Shown in pieces: positions 16,483 through 25,058 of a stretch of DNA of 64,000 bases. The notes below the pieces were generated by a model. The model was not told where the DNA came from. It was given only the letters and a program-made list of their open reading frames with translations, and searched no databases. How positions within the stretch are numbered: the first letter of the stretch is position 1; every line of letters starts with the position of its first letter. The stretch comes from Mucilaginibacter flavus (GTDB lineage Bacteria > Bacteroidota > Bacteroidia > Sphingobacteriales > Sphingobacteriaceae). Made by a program: the position numbers and the translations under genes. The DNA is taken from contig NZ_JAUFPS010000020.1 of assembly GCF_030409315.1 (NCBI RefSeq), forward strand, positions 62,001-126,000. Reading direction: 5' to 3'.

Positions 16483-17715
16483 TTGTCACAAAGAGCGCAA
16501 CAAAATTATATCCCGGCCCTAACCGGCGTACGTGCAATGGCTGCCTACCTGGTGTTCATATCGCATTTTGCTTATGTTTTTGATGAGAAATTTCCTCACT
16601 CTGTGCAACGTTTTTTTAACGAGTTCCACATCGGGGTTACTATTTTCTTTGTGCTTTCGGGGTTTTTAATCGCTTTCAGGTATTTTGATAGTTTTAAACT
16701 TACTAAAGACTGGTTTAAACAATACCTTAAAAATAGGGTGGCTCGTATTTACCCCATGTACGCTATTTTAACCATGGGGGCATTTATAGCATATCATTTT
16801 ACGCAAAATCCAATAGTTACGGCCGGGCAAAATCCCGTGGTGATGTTTTTTATGAACATTGTATTCCTCCGTGGCTTTTTTGATCAGTTTAAATTTACGG
16901 GGGTAGCGCAGGGTTGGTCCCTTACGGTTGAGGAGTGCTTTTACTTTTCGGCACCGTTTATTTTCCTCATCGCCACCAAATACAAAAGGTTTTATATCCA
17001 GCCTATAGCAGTTACTGGTTTGGGTGTTACGCTGGTTTTAATTTTTAGCCATGTAAACTGGTACGGTTTCTTTGGCAATTTTACTTTTATGATGCTGTAC
17101 ACCTTTTTAGGCAGGTGTTTTGAGTTTTTCGCGGGCATTCAGCTGGCGCTTATTGTGCGTAAACAAAGGCTTGATGGTACCAGTAAAAAAAAGTTTACCT
17201 ATTTGGGCTTTCTCATGATATTCGTTTGCGTATGGATCATGTCTGTTTTGCCTATTCCGAAAGGCCAGGAGGCAGGGTTGCATAATCCCTTTGGCATCAT
17301 CACCAATAACTATTTACTGGCAACTTCAATAGCGCTGTTCTTTTACGGCTTGCTTACCGAAGCTACCATTCTTAAAAAAATGCTATCAACCCATTTTGTT
17401 GAATTATTGGGTAAAAGCTCTTATATATTTTATCTTATACACTTAGGGTATATGTATAATTATATACATGAGGGTTTTAACTGGCTTAATGATTATACTT
17501 TTAATTTGTATGATAAATGGGGAGTTGATTGGCATTCGCCGTTTGAGTACGATAGTTTAAACCTTCTGTATGCTTTTATCGTTCTAAATATAATTTCAAT
17601 CACTTTGTTTAAACTTATTGAGGAGCCGCTTAACCATTATATTCGAAAATCAGACTTTTTGATCAAGAACAAGGCGCGAAATCCGGAAAACGAGTCGGCA
17701 AAGATCAGTGCATAA
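16483..17715 (+). CDS. Acyltransferase family 3 membrane protein, first gene of esterase operon
   Basis: The 410-residue membrane protein starts at a TTG codon (16483); no ATG lies upstream of the conserved N-terminus. The family signature of Arg, ten residues, His is in VRAMAAYLVFISHFAYVF. GVTIFFVLSGFLI and GVAQGWSLTVEECFYFSAPF are also characteristic of OafA/OatA-type enzymes. About ten membrane helices are followed by a charged tail. Only 9 bp separate it from a secreted esterase, so this acyl donor enzyme and two deacylases are probably coexpressed. The acyl acceptor is unknown. Confidence 0.88.
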   Translation: MSQRAQQNYIPALTGVRAMAAYLVFISHFAYVFDEKFPHSVQRFFNEFHIGVTIFFVLSGFLIAFRYFDSFKLTKDWFKQYLKNRVARIYPMYAILTMGAFIAYHFTQNPIVTAGQNPVVMFFMNIVFLRGFFDQFKFTGVAQGWSLTVEECFYFSAPFIFLIATKYKRFYIQPIAVTGLGVTLVLIFSHVNWYGFFGNFTFMMLYTFLGRCFEFFAGIQLALIVRKQRLDGTSKKKFTYLGFLMIFVCVWIMSVLPIPKGQEAGLHNPFGIITNNYLLATSIALFFYGLLTEATILKKMLSTHFVELLGKSSYIFYLIHLGYMYNYIHEGFNWLNDYTFNLYDKWGVDWHSPFEYDSLNLLYAFIVLNIISITLFKLIEEPLNHYIRKSDFLIKNKARNPENESAKISA

Positions 17716-17724
17716 TTACTATTT

Positions 17725-19059
17725 ATGGCAACGAACTTTAAAACGTATTTAATTTTATTATTTGCAGTAACCACATTTCAGCAAGCCTTCGCCCAGCACG
17801 ATTCGCCCGTATCAAAAAAAGCAACCCCGCAAAAAGAAGACGAGGAAACGGTATCAACCGTACTAAACATCGATAGTAAGGATGGCATCTTTAATTCCGC
17901 GGCCTCATTTACTTTCGATGTAAAAAATACTTACAATGTTGAGCAGGAAGGTACCGTATCTTATTTGTTGACCGACGAAAAGGGCATTAAGGTTAAAGCA
18001 TTTTCAAAGCCTGTAAAAATTGCCAAAAAAAGCAACGAGCATTACAACTTTGACATCTCCGGTTTAAAAACGGGTTTCTACAAGCTTAACGTAATGATCA
18101 ATGTATCTGATTATGATGATACTACCCGGCGCGCCTTCGGCATCAGGGCTGATGAAATTAAATCGGCTTATCCAAAACCCGCAGATTTTGACAGTTTCTG
18201 GAAAACAGCCAAAGACGAACTTGCCAAAGTAAAACCGCAGTTTAAGGTTACTGAGCAGCCTTCACAAAATACAGATAACCGCAGGGTGTTCCTTATCGAA
18301 ATGAAATCGTTGGATAACCTTACCATTCGCGGCTGGATGACGATACCCAAAACACACAATAAAAGCAAAGCATTCTCGGTATTGTTAGGTTTGCCTGGTT
18401 ACCAGGTTACACTAAAACCCATTGTTGGGCGCGACGATGATCTGGCCATTATCACCCTAAATACCCGCGGCCAGGGCAATAGCCGCGATGTGATCCATAC
18501 CGAGCGGGATGCATTTATATCATACAATATTGAGGATAAAAATAAATACGTAATGCGCGGCGTAATTATGGATTGTGTGCGCGCTGTTGATTTTATTTTT
18601 TCACGTAAGGAGTTAAGGCACGACCAAATTTTGGCTACCGGGGGTAGTATGGGCGGTTATTTAGCAATAGCATTGGCAGGCTTAGATAGCAGGGTTACCA
18701 TCTGCTCGGCACAAAATCCCATCCTGAGCGATGTGCACAATCTGGTGGGTGCGGTTGAATGGCCTGTAAACGATATCAGGAAATATGTAGCCGGCAAACC
18801 CGATGTTACGTTTGACCAGGTTTTGAGCAACATGGAGTATTTTGATACCAAAAACTTTGCTACTAATGTTAAATGCCCGATATTGCTTGGTTTAGGTTTA
18901 CTTGACCCTTATGTACCACCCAGCAACGGTTACGCGGTTTATAACTCGTTAAATACCGATAAAAAAGTAATGGTTTATAAAGACCTTGGGCACGAGGTAA
19001 GCCAAAAATATAAAGATTTTGAAGGCGCGTGGATGCGTGATACCTTTGGATTGTTTTAA
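17725..19059 (+). CDS. Secreted acetylxylan esterase-like protein (AXE1 family), copy 1
   Basis: The 444-residue protein has a signal peptide at about 1-23 ending AFAQ and a beta-sandwich N-terminal domain at about 45-150. The alpha/beta-hydrolase AXE1 domain begins at YPKPADFDSFWKTAKDEL. The catalytic Ser is about residue 308 in GGSMGG; the Asp is in GLLDPYVPP and the His in KDLGHEV. AXE1/cephalosporin-C deacetylase enzymes remove acetyl groups from sugars or small acetyl esters. The neighbouring acyltransferase, 9 bp upstream, suggests opposing action on one glycan. A close paralogue is at 19995. All triad residues are present. Confidence 0.88.
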   Translation: MATNFKTYLILLFAVTTFQQAFAQHDSPVSKKATPQKEDEETVSTVLNIDSKDGIFNSAASFTFDVKNTYNVEQEGTVSYLLTDEKGIKVKAFSKPVKIAKKSNEHYNFDISGLKTGFYKLNVMINVSDYDDTTRRAFGIRADEIKSAYPKPADFDSFWKTAKDELAKVKPQFKVTEQPSQNTDNRRVFLIEMKSLDNLTIRGWMTIPKTHNKSKAFSVLLGLPGYQVTLKPIVGRDDDLAIITLNTRGQGNSRDVIHTERDAFISYNIEDKNKYVMRGVIMDCVRAVDFIFSRKELRHDQILATGGSMGGYLAIALAGLDSRVTICSAQNPILSDVHNLVGAVEWPVNDIRKYVAGKPDVTFDQVLSNMEYFDTKNFATNVKCPILLGLGLLDPYVPPSNGYAVYNSLNTDKKVMVYKDLGHEVSQKYKDFEGAWMRDTFGLF

Positions 19060-19069
19060 ACAGATACGA

Positions 19070-19963
19070 ATGATTAAATATATGACCCCGAACAAAAGCT
19101 TATTCAAATATTTGATTGCTGTAGTGATGCTGATTGCTGCCGTTCGTCAAAATAGTTATGCCGATGGTTTCCCTGTCAGGCCCGGTCGTTTTATATTATC
19201 ACCATCTGTAAGTTACTTTTTTGCCAGCAAGCAATTTGATTCTACAAGCCACCGTCGCCCATTTGATGATAACGGGCGCTTTCACTCTTTAAGCTATTCG
19301 TTATATGGTGAGTATGGTATTAGCCGTAAATTTACCTTATCGGCCTTGGTACCATATTCCATGAACTATTTTAAAAATGATCTATCGCCCACAGCAACAA
19401 CCATTAATGGTTTCCAGGATGTAGAGATCGGCCTTAAATACTACCTGGCTAACATCAATTACAAATACTATTTCAGCTTAAAGGCTACAGGTATCATCCC
19501 AACATACCGAAACAATGCCAACTTGGGCTACGGACAATACGGGGGCGAATTGAAACTGGCTTTTGCGGGCAGCGGTCATCTGTTTGGTAAACAAAGCTTT
19601 TTTGTATTGGAAAATGCCGTTCGCGATTATTTTGGCATGAGCGAAGATGCAGTTTTTCAGGATAGGTATGGTGCTACATATGGCTTAACGCTTGATAGGA
19701 AGTTTAAAGAGCAGCTTTCTCTTAGTTTTAGCGGCTTTTACACCACCAGTACAAATACATTATTCAACAATACGCCAATCATATCGGCCAACCCCAATAC
19801 AGGCAGAAACTTTGCCTTTAACCAGGTATCCTTAAGCTATGGACACGCGTTTGCTAAAAACCTATCGTTGTTTTTAACCGGCGGCACGTTTATAACCGGG
19901 CGCAATACAGGCGCTGGTACCAGTGTTTCGGCATCTTTAAATTATCGCATAGATACCCGGTAG
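19070..19963 (+). CDS. Outer-membrane beta-barrel protein within the esterase operon
   Basis: The ATG at 19070 follows the esterase stop by 10 bp; a longer frame from 19019 overlaps the esterase and is less likely. An N-terminal hydrophobic signal (LFKYLIAVVMLIAAVRQNSYA) precedes about 270 residues of alternating aromatic/hydrophobic strands with Gly/Tyr turns, such as YSLYGEYGISRKFTLSALVPYS and LSYGHAFAKNLSLFLTGG (18 residues). This fits a porin-like or phenol-degradation-type transporter barrel. The position between two esterases suggests substrate passage or surface assembly. Specificity is unknown. Confidence 0.75.
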   Translation: MIKYMTPNKSLFKYLIAVVMLIAAVRQNSYADGFPVRPGRFILSPSVSYFFASKQFDSTSHRRPFDDNGRFHSLSYSLYGEYGISRKFTLSALVPYSMNYFKNDLSPTATTINGFQDVEIGLKYYLANINYKYYFSLKATGIIPTYRNNANLGYGQYGGELKLAFAGSGHLFGKQSFFVLENAVRDYFGMSEDAVFQDRYGATYGLTLDRKFKEQLSLSFSGFYTTSTNTLFNNTPIISANPNTGRNFAFNQVSLSYGHAFAKNLSLFLTGGTFITGRNTGAGTSVSASLNYRIDTR

Positions 19964-19994
19964 TAGTTTACTATATTTGAGATACTGAAATATT

Positions 19995-21311
19995 ATGACC
20001 TGCAAAAAATCCCCCATCGCTGCAATAAGTTTGGTATGCCTGCTTGTTGCCAATTCCCTGAGCGCCAAAACGCATGTTCAAAAAACCAATACCGATGAAG
20101 ATGTTTCCACAACGCTTACCGCGGGAAGTAAAGATGCTATTTTTAGCAGCCGTGCAAGTTATACTTTCAATGTGAAAAATGCTACCGATGCCCCGCAAAC
20201 GGGTACGGTATCATACATAGCGGTAACGCCCGCGGGTGTTACGGTAGCTAAAGAAACCCGTAAGGTTACCTTATCAAAACATAGCAACAATAGTTATGAT
20301 TTTACGGTGCCCGCGCAAAAACCGGGTTTTTATAAAATTAACTTTATGGTGAATGTATCTGATTATGACGATACCACCCGCCGCGTTTTTGGTATAAGGC
20401 CCGATGAAATCCAATCGCAACACGGTCGCCCGGCAGATTTTGATAGCTTTTGGACGAATACCAAGGCCGAATTAGCCGCTGTTAAGCCCAATTTTAAAAT
20501 GACCGTGCAGCCCTCACAGGAAACTGAAAACCGGAAGGTTTACCTGGTGGAAATGCGCTCGCTTGATAATATTACGGTGCGTGGCTGGCTTACTATTCCT
20601 AAAACAACCATAAAAAATAAAAAGTTCACCACCTTTTTGGCTTTACCCGGTTACCAGGTTGATTTAAAACCCATGCTTGGGCAGGATGATGATATAGCCA
20701 TACTGGCGCTTAATGTGCGCGGTCAGGGTAATAGTCGAGATGTTATTCATCCTAAAAGGTTGGATTATATTAGTTTAAATGTAGAGGATAAAAACAAATA
20801 CGTACTGCGTGGTGCCATTATGGATTGCATCCGCGCTATCGACTTTATATGCTCGCGCCCCGAACTTGATTCTAAACGCATTGAAGTATCCGGCGGTAGT
20901 ATGGGCGGTTTCCTCGCGGCCTCTGTGGCCGGCCTTGATAATCGTGCCCAGTTGATTTCCTCACAAAACCCTATCCTGAGCGATATTCGCAACCTTACCG
21001 ATCAGGAAGACTGGCCGATGTACGATCTGCGCAAGTACGCTGGCGAAAAAGGCATAAAATTTGACCAGGTGCTGGATAACCTTGATTATTTCGACATTAA
21101 AAATTTCGCTCAAAACATTCAAACCCCCGTATTGTTGGGCATCGGTTTGCTCGACCACCTTGCACCACCCAACAACGAGTATGCCTTTTACAACCTTATT
21201 TCTAAAAAATACCGCGACATTATGGTATTCAAAGATCTGGGCCACGAAGTACCCATGACCTATGTATTGGAAGAGGGCCATAGGATGCGGGATAAGTTTG
21301 GGTTGTTTTAG
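19995..21311 (+). CDS. Secreted acetylxylan esterase-like protein (AXE1 family), copy 2
   Basis: The 438-residue paralogue of the 17725 gene shares the same signal peptide/beta-sandwich/AXE1 layout and long identical stretches, for example the NVSDYDDTTRR linker and ADFDSFW. The catalytic Ser is about residue 302 in GGSMGG, with Asp in GLLDHLAPP and His in KDLGHEVP. The two copies diverge most in the N-terminal sandwich and near the active-site loop (DPYVPPSNG against DHLAPPNNE). This suggests related but different ester substrates. It is the last gene of the four-gene operon, 31 bp after the barrel gene. Confidence 0.88.
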   Translation: MTCKKSPIAAISLVCLLVANSLSAKTHVQKTNTDEDVSTTLTAGSKDAIFSSRASYTFNVKNATDAPQTGTVSYIAVTPAGVTVAKETRKVTLSKHSNNSYDFTVPAQKPGFYKINFMVNVSDYDDTTRRVFGIRPDEIQSQHGRPADFDSFWTNTKAELAAVKPNFKMTVQPSQETENRKVYLVEMRSLDNITVRGWLTIPKTTIKNKKFTTFLALPGYQVDLKPMLGQDDDIAILALNVRGQGNSRDVIHPKRLDYISLNVEDKNKYVLRGAIMDCIRAIDFICSRPELDSKRIEVSGGSMGGFLAASVAGLDNRAQLISSQNPILSDIRNLTDQEDWPMYDLRKYAGEKGIKFDQVLDNLDYFDIKNFAQNIQTPVLLGIGLLDHLAPPNNEYAFYNLISKKYRDIMVFKDLGHEVPMTYVLEEGHRMRDKFGLF

Positions 21312-21320
21312 TAAGTTCCC

Positions 21321-21345
21321 GCAGGTTTAACGAAGCGTAACTTGC
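21321..21345. repeat. GCAGGTTTAACGAAGCGTAACTTGC hairpin repeat
   Basis: GCAGGTT and AACTTGC arms form a hairpin 10 bp after the second esterase stop. It is a diverged member of the GCGAGTT family at 15188, 15294 and 47110, and could terminate the operon. Confidence 0.5.
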
Positions 21346-21387
21346 CGCAATCATCAAATTATAAAAATCATTTCTCCAAATAAACTG

Positions 21388-21418
21388 TTGCTATAATTCA
21401 ATTAATCATTTACTTTTG
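21388..21418 (+). promoter_or_regulatory. Bacteroidota promoter for the symporter operon
   Basis: TTG at 21388-21390, a 20-bp spacer and TACTTTTG at 21411-21418 fit the TTG/TAnnTTTG pattern well. The first gene starts 21 bp further on. Confidence 0.7.
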
Positions 21419-21439
21419 CTCCGTTAACACACAACAGAT

Positions 21440-21631
21440 ATGAGTAATCACGAAGAAGAAAAAGACAACCTTGATTTTGTATTCTATATAGTTGCCCTGC
21501 TATCGGGAGCATTTGTAGGTTTAGTAATTGATAAAGGTTTTACCTGGGTAGTTGTTGGTGGTGTGTTGGGCTTATTAACTGCAGCTGCCTTCCTCAATAT
21601 TTTGGTAAGAGGTCGTGGAGAGAAGATCTGA
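21440..21631 (+). CDS. Small two-helix membrane protein upstream of symporter (63 aa)
   Basis: The N-terminus is acidic (MSNHEEEKDNLD) and is followed by two hydrophobic segments, about residues 13-29 and 34-54. These contain small-residue motifs GAFVGLVIDKG and VVVGGVLGLLTAAA that favour close helix packing. The Gly-rich hairpin resembles AtpI/AtpZ-like proteins, but I cannot assign it. It overlaps the next 42-codon gene by 17 bp, and that gene overlaps the symporter, so all three should be cotranslated. A role as accessory subunit of the symporter is inferred from context. Confidence 0.75.
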   Translation: MSNHEEEKDNLDFVFYIVALLSGAFVGLVIDKGFTWVVVGGVLGLLTAAAFLNILVRGRGEKI

Positions 21632-21743
21632 TCCTGATCTTCCTTCCTTCATAAAAAATTGGAACCAGTTTTACGGCATTGTAGTCGCATGGCTGGTTTT
21701 TTTAGTTTTTGTATTTTGGCTCATTACTAAATATTTTGAATGA
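21615..21743 (+). CDS. Tiny single-helix membrane protein (42 aa) coupled to symporter
   Basis: The frame starts at GTG 21615, preceded by AAGAGG, a rare plausible ribosome-binding site. It encodes a polar start (MERRSDPDLPSFIKNW), then a single membrane helix GIVVAWLVFLVFVFWLI and ends ITKYFE. Its TGA overlaps the symporter ATG as ATGA at 21740-21743, and its 5' end overlaps the 63-aa gene by 17 bp. Such overlaps indicate translational coupling. Tiny accessory membrane proteins are known beside some SSS transporters (for example YhdT beside PanF). Whether this one is a subunit is inferred. Confidence 0.7.
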   Translation: MERRSDPDLPSFIKNWNQFYGIVVAWLVFLVFVFWLITKYFE

Positions 21744-23452
21744 GCTTACCCGATTGGATAGTTTTAGGCCTCACGCTATTTGGCATAGTGCTGTATGGCA
21801 TATGGAAAAGCGGCAGCAATAAAAACATCGATCAATTTTTGATGGGCAACCGCTCATTGCCCTGGTACCATGTAGGCTTTTCGGTTATGGCTACCCAGGC
21901 CAGCGCTATCACCTTTTTATCGGCCCCCGGGCAGGCATATTCAGATGGGATGCGTTTTGTACAATTTTACTTTGGCCTGCCCTTGGCTATGATTGTGCTT
22001 TGCATCACCTTTGTACCCATTTTTCACAAGTTAAAAGTTTATACGGCCTACGAGTTTTTGGAGCAACGGTTTGATTTAAAAACCAGGGCGCTCACAGCTT
22101 TCTTGTTCCTGGTATTGCGTAGCCTATCAACAGGTGTGGCTATTTATGCGCCTGCTATCATCCTATCAACCATTTTAAATATCAATACGGTTTACACCAC
22201 GCTGTTTATTGGAGGCCTGGTTATATTTTATACGGTTTATGGCGGTAGTAAGGCTGTATCATACACCCAGTTGCTGCAAATGAGCATCATTTTTATGGGC
22301 ATGTTTGTAGCCGCCGTTTTACTGGTTGTGTTGCTGCCAAAAGGTGTAGGCTTTGGCCACGCCATAAAAATGGCAGGCAAACTGGGCCGCATGAACGTGA
22401 TTGACTGGAAGTTTGACTGGGATAACCGCTACACCGTGTGGAGCGGACTGATAGGCGGCTTTTTTTTACAACTCTCCTATTTCGGTACCGATCAGAGCCA
22501 GGTTGGGCGCTATTTAACCGGTAGCTCGGTAGGGCAAAGCCGTTTGGGTTTGATCATGAACGGCTTAATCAAAATTCCAATGCAATTTTTGATCTTGCTG
22601 ATTGGAGTATTGGTTTTTGCCTTTTACCAGTTTAACAGGCCGCCCTTGTTTTTTAACAATTACGAAGTAGATAATGTTAAAAAGGGAGCCTACGCCACCC
22701 AATACAACCACCTTGATGAGCAATACACCCAAGCCTTTGAAAACCGGAAAACCAAAACCGGGGAACTGCTAAAAGCCATCGATAGTAAAAATCCGCAACA
22801 GGTAGATAAAGCCCAGGAGGCTTTGAAACTGGCCGATTTACAAGCCCGCATGATAAGGCAGGGTGCTTTAGCGGTAATGAAAAAAAGCAACCCGGGAGCC
22901 GATGAAAACGATACCAATTACGTTTTCCTCACCTTTGTTAAGCAGTACCTGCCCCGGGGCTTGGTAGGTTTATTGATAGCCATCATTTTTTTGGCTTCCA
23001 TGGGGTCAACAGCCAGCGCGCTCAACTCCCTGGCTTCAACAACGGTAGTAGATATCTATAAACGCACCATAAACAAAAACGCTTCTGATAAAAATTATCT
23101 TAATGCATCCCGGTTAGCAACTGTTTTTTGGGGCGTGGTATGCGTTATCATGGCGCTATACGCCAGCAAACTGGGTAACCTGTTAGAGGCAGTAAATCAA
23201 TTAGGCTCATACGTATACGGCACCGTGTTAGGCGTGTTTGTGGTAGCCTTTTACATGAAAAAAATAAAAGGAACCCCGGTATTTATAGCCGCGATAATCA
23301 GTGAAACTGTCATCATATACCTGGGGGTAAGCAAAACCGTAGCCTATTTATGGTTAAACCCCATAGGGTGTTTTTTGGTGATGATAGTGGCATATTTGAT
23401 AAATCAGATATCGTCTAAATCTTCTAAGCCGCCATTAGCGCCTAACAAATAG
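21740..23452 (+). CDS. Sodium:solute symporter (SSS/SLC5 family)
   Basis: The 570-residue inner-membrane protein has about 13 helices. The SSS hallmarks are the N-terminal FLMGNRSLPWYHVGFSVMA with ATQASAITFLSAPG, and YTVYGGSKAVSYTQLLQM in the middle. ASMGSTASALNSLASTTVVD carries the Ser/Thr pair expected near the sodium site. A charged, helical insertion of about 90 residues (about 305-395) interrupts the membrane core and is rich in Lys, Glu and Gln. The family imports sugars, carboxylates, amino acids or vitamins with sodium; the substrate cannot be told. It is third in an overlapping operon with two tiny membrane proteins. Confidence 0.93.
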   Translation: MSLPDWIVLGLTLFGIVLYGIWKSGSNKNIDQFLMGNRSLPWYHVGFSVMATQASAITFLSAPGQAYSDGMRFVQFYFGLPLAMIVLCITFVPIFHKLKVYTAYEFLEQRFDLKTRALTAFLFLVLRSLSTGVAIYAPAIILSTILNINTVYTTLFIGGLVIFYTVYGGSKAVSYTQLLQMSIIFMGMFVAAVLLVVLLPKGVGFGHAIKMAGKLGRMNVIDWKFDWDNRYTVWSGLIGGFFLQLSYFGTDQSQVGRYLTGSSVGQSRLGLIMNGLIKIPMQFLILLIGVLVFAFYQFNRPPLFFNNYEVDNVKKGAYATQYNHLDEQYTQAFENRKTKTGELLKAIDSKNPQQVDKAQEALKLADLQARMIRQGALAVMKKSNPGADENDTNYVFLTFVKQYLPRGLVGLLIAIIFLASMGSTASALNSLASTTVVDIYKRTINKNASDKNYLNASRLATVFWGVVCVIMALYASKLGNLLEAVNQLGSYVYGTVLGVFVVAFYMKKIKGTPVFIAAIISETVIIYLGVSKTVAYLWLNPIGCFLVMIVAYLINQISSKSSKPPLAPNK

Positions 23453-23462
23453 CATATTCTTT

Positions 23463-23489
23463 GTAAAGACATATTACATGTGTCTCTAC
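23463..23489. repeat. GTAAAGACA/TGTCTCTAC hairpin repeat
   Basis: This imperfect palindrome belongs to the TAGAGACGC hairpin family, also at 11234 and 36507. Confidence 0.5.
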
Positions 23490-23547
23490 GGAAATCATTC
23501 GCTGACTACTTAAACGCGGAACCCACCCCTGCCATTACACTATTCCA

Positions 23548-23663
23548 ACGCGCCCCCTCCAAGGAGGGGATTTGAAACAAAAAGGGCTTTTGCTGTTTGC
23601 AAAAGCCCTTTTTTAAAAATTTGTTCTTAAAGTCCTCTCCTTTGGAGAGGATTTAGGTGAGGC
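23548..23663. repeat. CCCCTCC-AAGG-AGGGG and CCTCTCC-TTTGG-AGAGG repeats
   Basis: Two short hairpin repeats of the Bacteroidota CTCC/GGAG type flank the terminator at 23579, at about 23553-23569 and 23634-23652. No gene is seen. Confidence 0.5.
23579..23615. terminator. Bidirectional terminator between convergent genes
   Basis: AAAAAGGGCTTTTGC pairs with GCAAAAGCCCTTTTT around a TGTT loop, with A-tract and T-tract on either side. It separates the symporter (+) from the DUF2911 gene (-). Confidence 0.92.
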
Positions 23664-23666
23664 TTC

Positions 23667-24515
23667 TTAATCCTTCGCGTTATCCAAAGCCTGTTGATTT
23701 AACCTTAGGTACTCATCATCTTTACTGGCCTTTGAAAGGGCTACGCCTGCTTCGGCCGCGGCAATAGCGCCCGCTTTATCGCCTTTACGCAATAACAGGC
23801 GCGATTCCCAAAGTTTATACCAGGGGCCTTTCGGTTCTATTTTTTCGGCTTCGTAAACCCAGCCTAAAGCTTTATCAACATCTTTGTTGTTTTCGTAATA
23901 GTACTGAATGGCGTTGAAATAATAAGGCTTGCGATCGCCTTTCATTAATTCGTCAATGTTTGCGGTAATTTTGGCATCATCGTCGGTTTCCAGGTGAATT
24001 AAGGCAGCGGTATGGTCCCAAACCAGGTATAAATCTGTTGATTTTGTAGTCGAGTTGGCAAAAGCCATCGTAAACGTTTCGCGTTTTTCGCTCACGCGGA
24101 GTGGTTTTATGGCAAAACGTACAAAATCTTCGCTTTGTTTATAGCTATAGGCTCCCCATTGTTTAACCACTTTATTGAGGATCACCGTCCACTCATTTTT
24201 TTCGGGAATGGTAAAAAGAGAATAGGTACCGGCAGGAACGGAATTACCTTCAATTTTTACTTTTTCGGTAAAGGTGATGGTGGTCGCGGCGTTGGCACCT
24301 GTGCGCCAAACTTCGCCCCACGGAATAATGCCTCCAAATATTTTGCGTTCTTTAACATTTGGGCGCGAGTAGGTGATCGTGATTTTGCCCAGTCCAAAAT
24401 CCTGGATAATGGTTTGCGTGGAACTGGCCTCAGGAATACGTGGTATTTGGGCATAGCTTTTATAGCTACAACATGCTAACAGCACCGTAACTAACAGGAA
24501 GTACGTTTTTCTCAT
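23667..24515 (-). CDS. DUF2911 domain protein, shorter paralogue
   Basis: The 282-residue secreted protein has a signal peptide at about 1-22 ending SYAQ. The DUF2911 domain at about 30-180 has ITYSRPNVKERKIFGG, VWRTGANAATTITFTEKV and VPAGTYSLFTIP, parallel to the 4097 gene. The C-terminal 100 residues are helical and TPR-like (YYENNKDVDKALGWVYEAEK, GDKAGAIAAAEAG). It is about 90 residues shorter than its paralogue. Function is unknown. It is transcribed alone. Confidence 0.85.
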   Translation of the reverse strand: MRKTYFLLVTVLLACCSYKSYAQIPRIPEASSTQTIIQDFGLGKITITYSRPNVKERKIFGGIIPWGEVWRTGANAATTITFTEKVKIEGNSVPAGTYSLFTIPEKNEWTVILNKVVKQWGAYSYKQSEDFVRFAIKPLRVSEKRETFTMAFANSTTKSTDLYLVWDHTAALIHLETDDDAKITANIDELMKGDRKPYYFNAIQYYYENNKDVDKALGWVYEAEKIEPKGPWYKLWESRLLLRKGDKAGAIAAAEAGVALSKASKDDEYLRLNQQALDNAKD

Positions 24516-24599
24516 ATTATGTTTCAGACAACTAAGATACCAAATGTTTTTAATCGGGAATTATTGTGTTGGAGTGATAATATTATGAAAAGTTTAATG

Positions 24600-24650
24600 G
24601 GGGGTGGTTAATAGTTGATTGAGTTGGATTAGATTGAGCTGGGTTATTAA
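24600..24650. repeat. Word-type repeat arm (AGTTGATTGAGTTGGATTAG)
   Basis: This arm is opposed by a near-complementary arm at 25588-25630, enclosing the two glyoxalase-fold genes. Confidence 0.5.
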
Positions 24651-24664
24651 TACGCTGATCTGTT

Positions 24665-25039
24665 TTATTCTAAAAAAGCAAGGGTATACCCGTCAGGGTC
24701 AGCAATGTAAAACTCTGTGCCGTAAGGCATTTGCCTTAAAGGCTGAATTATGGTAACCGGGAGCGTTTTGATCACTTCAAAAAAATCATTGATGCCGGTA
24801 ATCTCGAAAGTTAAATCTATGTGCTCATCATCACTGTTGCTTACCCTGTTCTTAATAGCCGAATAACCCAATTTTAGGTGGATACTAAAACCATCTTTGA
24901 TAATCCCCGCATAAAAATCTTCATACCTAAAATCAATTTCAAAGCCCAGGTTTTGCCTATAAAAATTCAGGGACTGTTCAAGATCGGCCACTACAAAAAG
25001 CGGACTCATCTTCTTAATTTGAGGATACGCGGGATGCAT
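24665..25039 (-). CDS. VOC family (glyoxalase-fold) protein, second of pair
   Basis: Starting at the ATG at 25039 (MHPAYPQIKKMSPLFVVADLEQ) the product is 124 residues with one beta-alpha-beta-beta-beta pair of glyoxalase/bleomycin-resistance modules. Segments are SLNFYRQNLGFEIDFRYEDF and YIADPDGYTLAFLE at the C-terminus with the usual Asp-Pro-Asp-Gly. An upstream ATG at 25099 overlaps the preceding gene and is less likely. The family includes metal-dependent lyases, dioxygenases and antibiotic-binding proteins; I cannot choose. It follows another VOC gene by 19 bp. Confidence 0.8.
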   Translation of the reverse strand: MHPAYPQIKKMSPLFVVADLEQSLNFYRQNLGFEIDFRYEDFYAGIIKDGFSIHLKLGYSAIKNRVSNSDDEHIDLTFEITGINDFFEVIKTLPVTIIQPLRQMPYGTEFYIADPDGYTLAFLE

Positions 25040-25058
25040 ATTACGTTGTTTAAAATAG

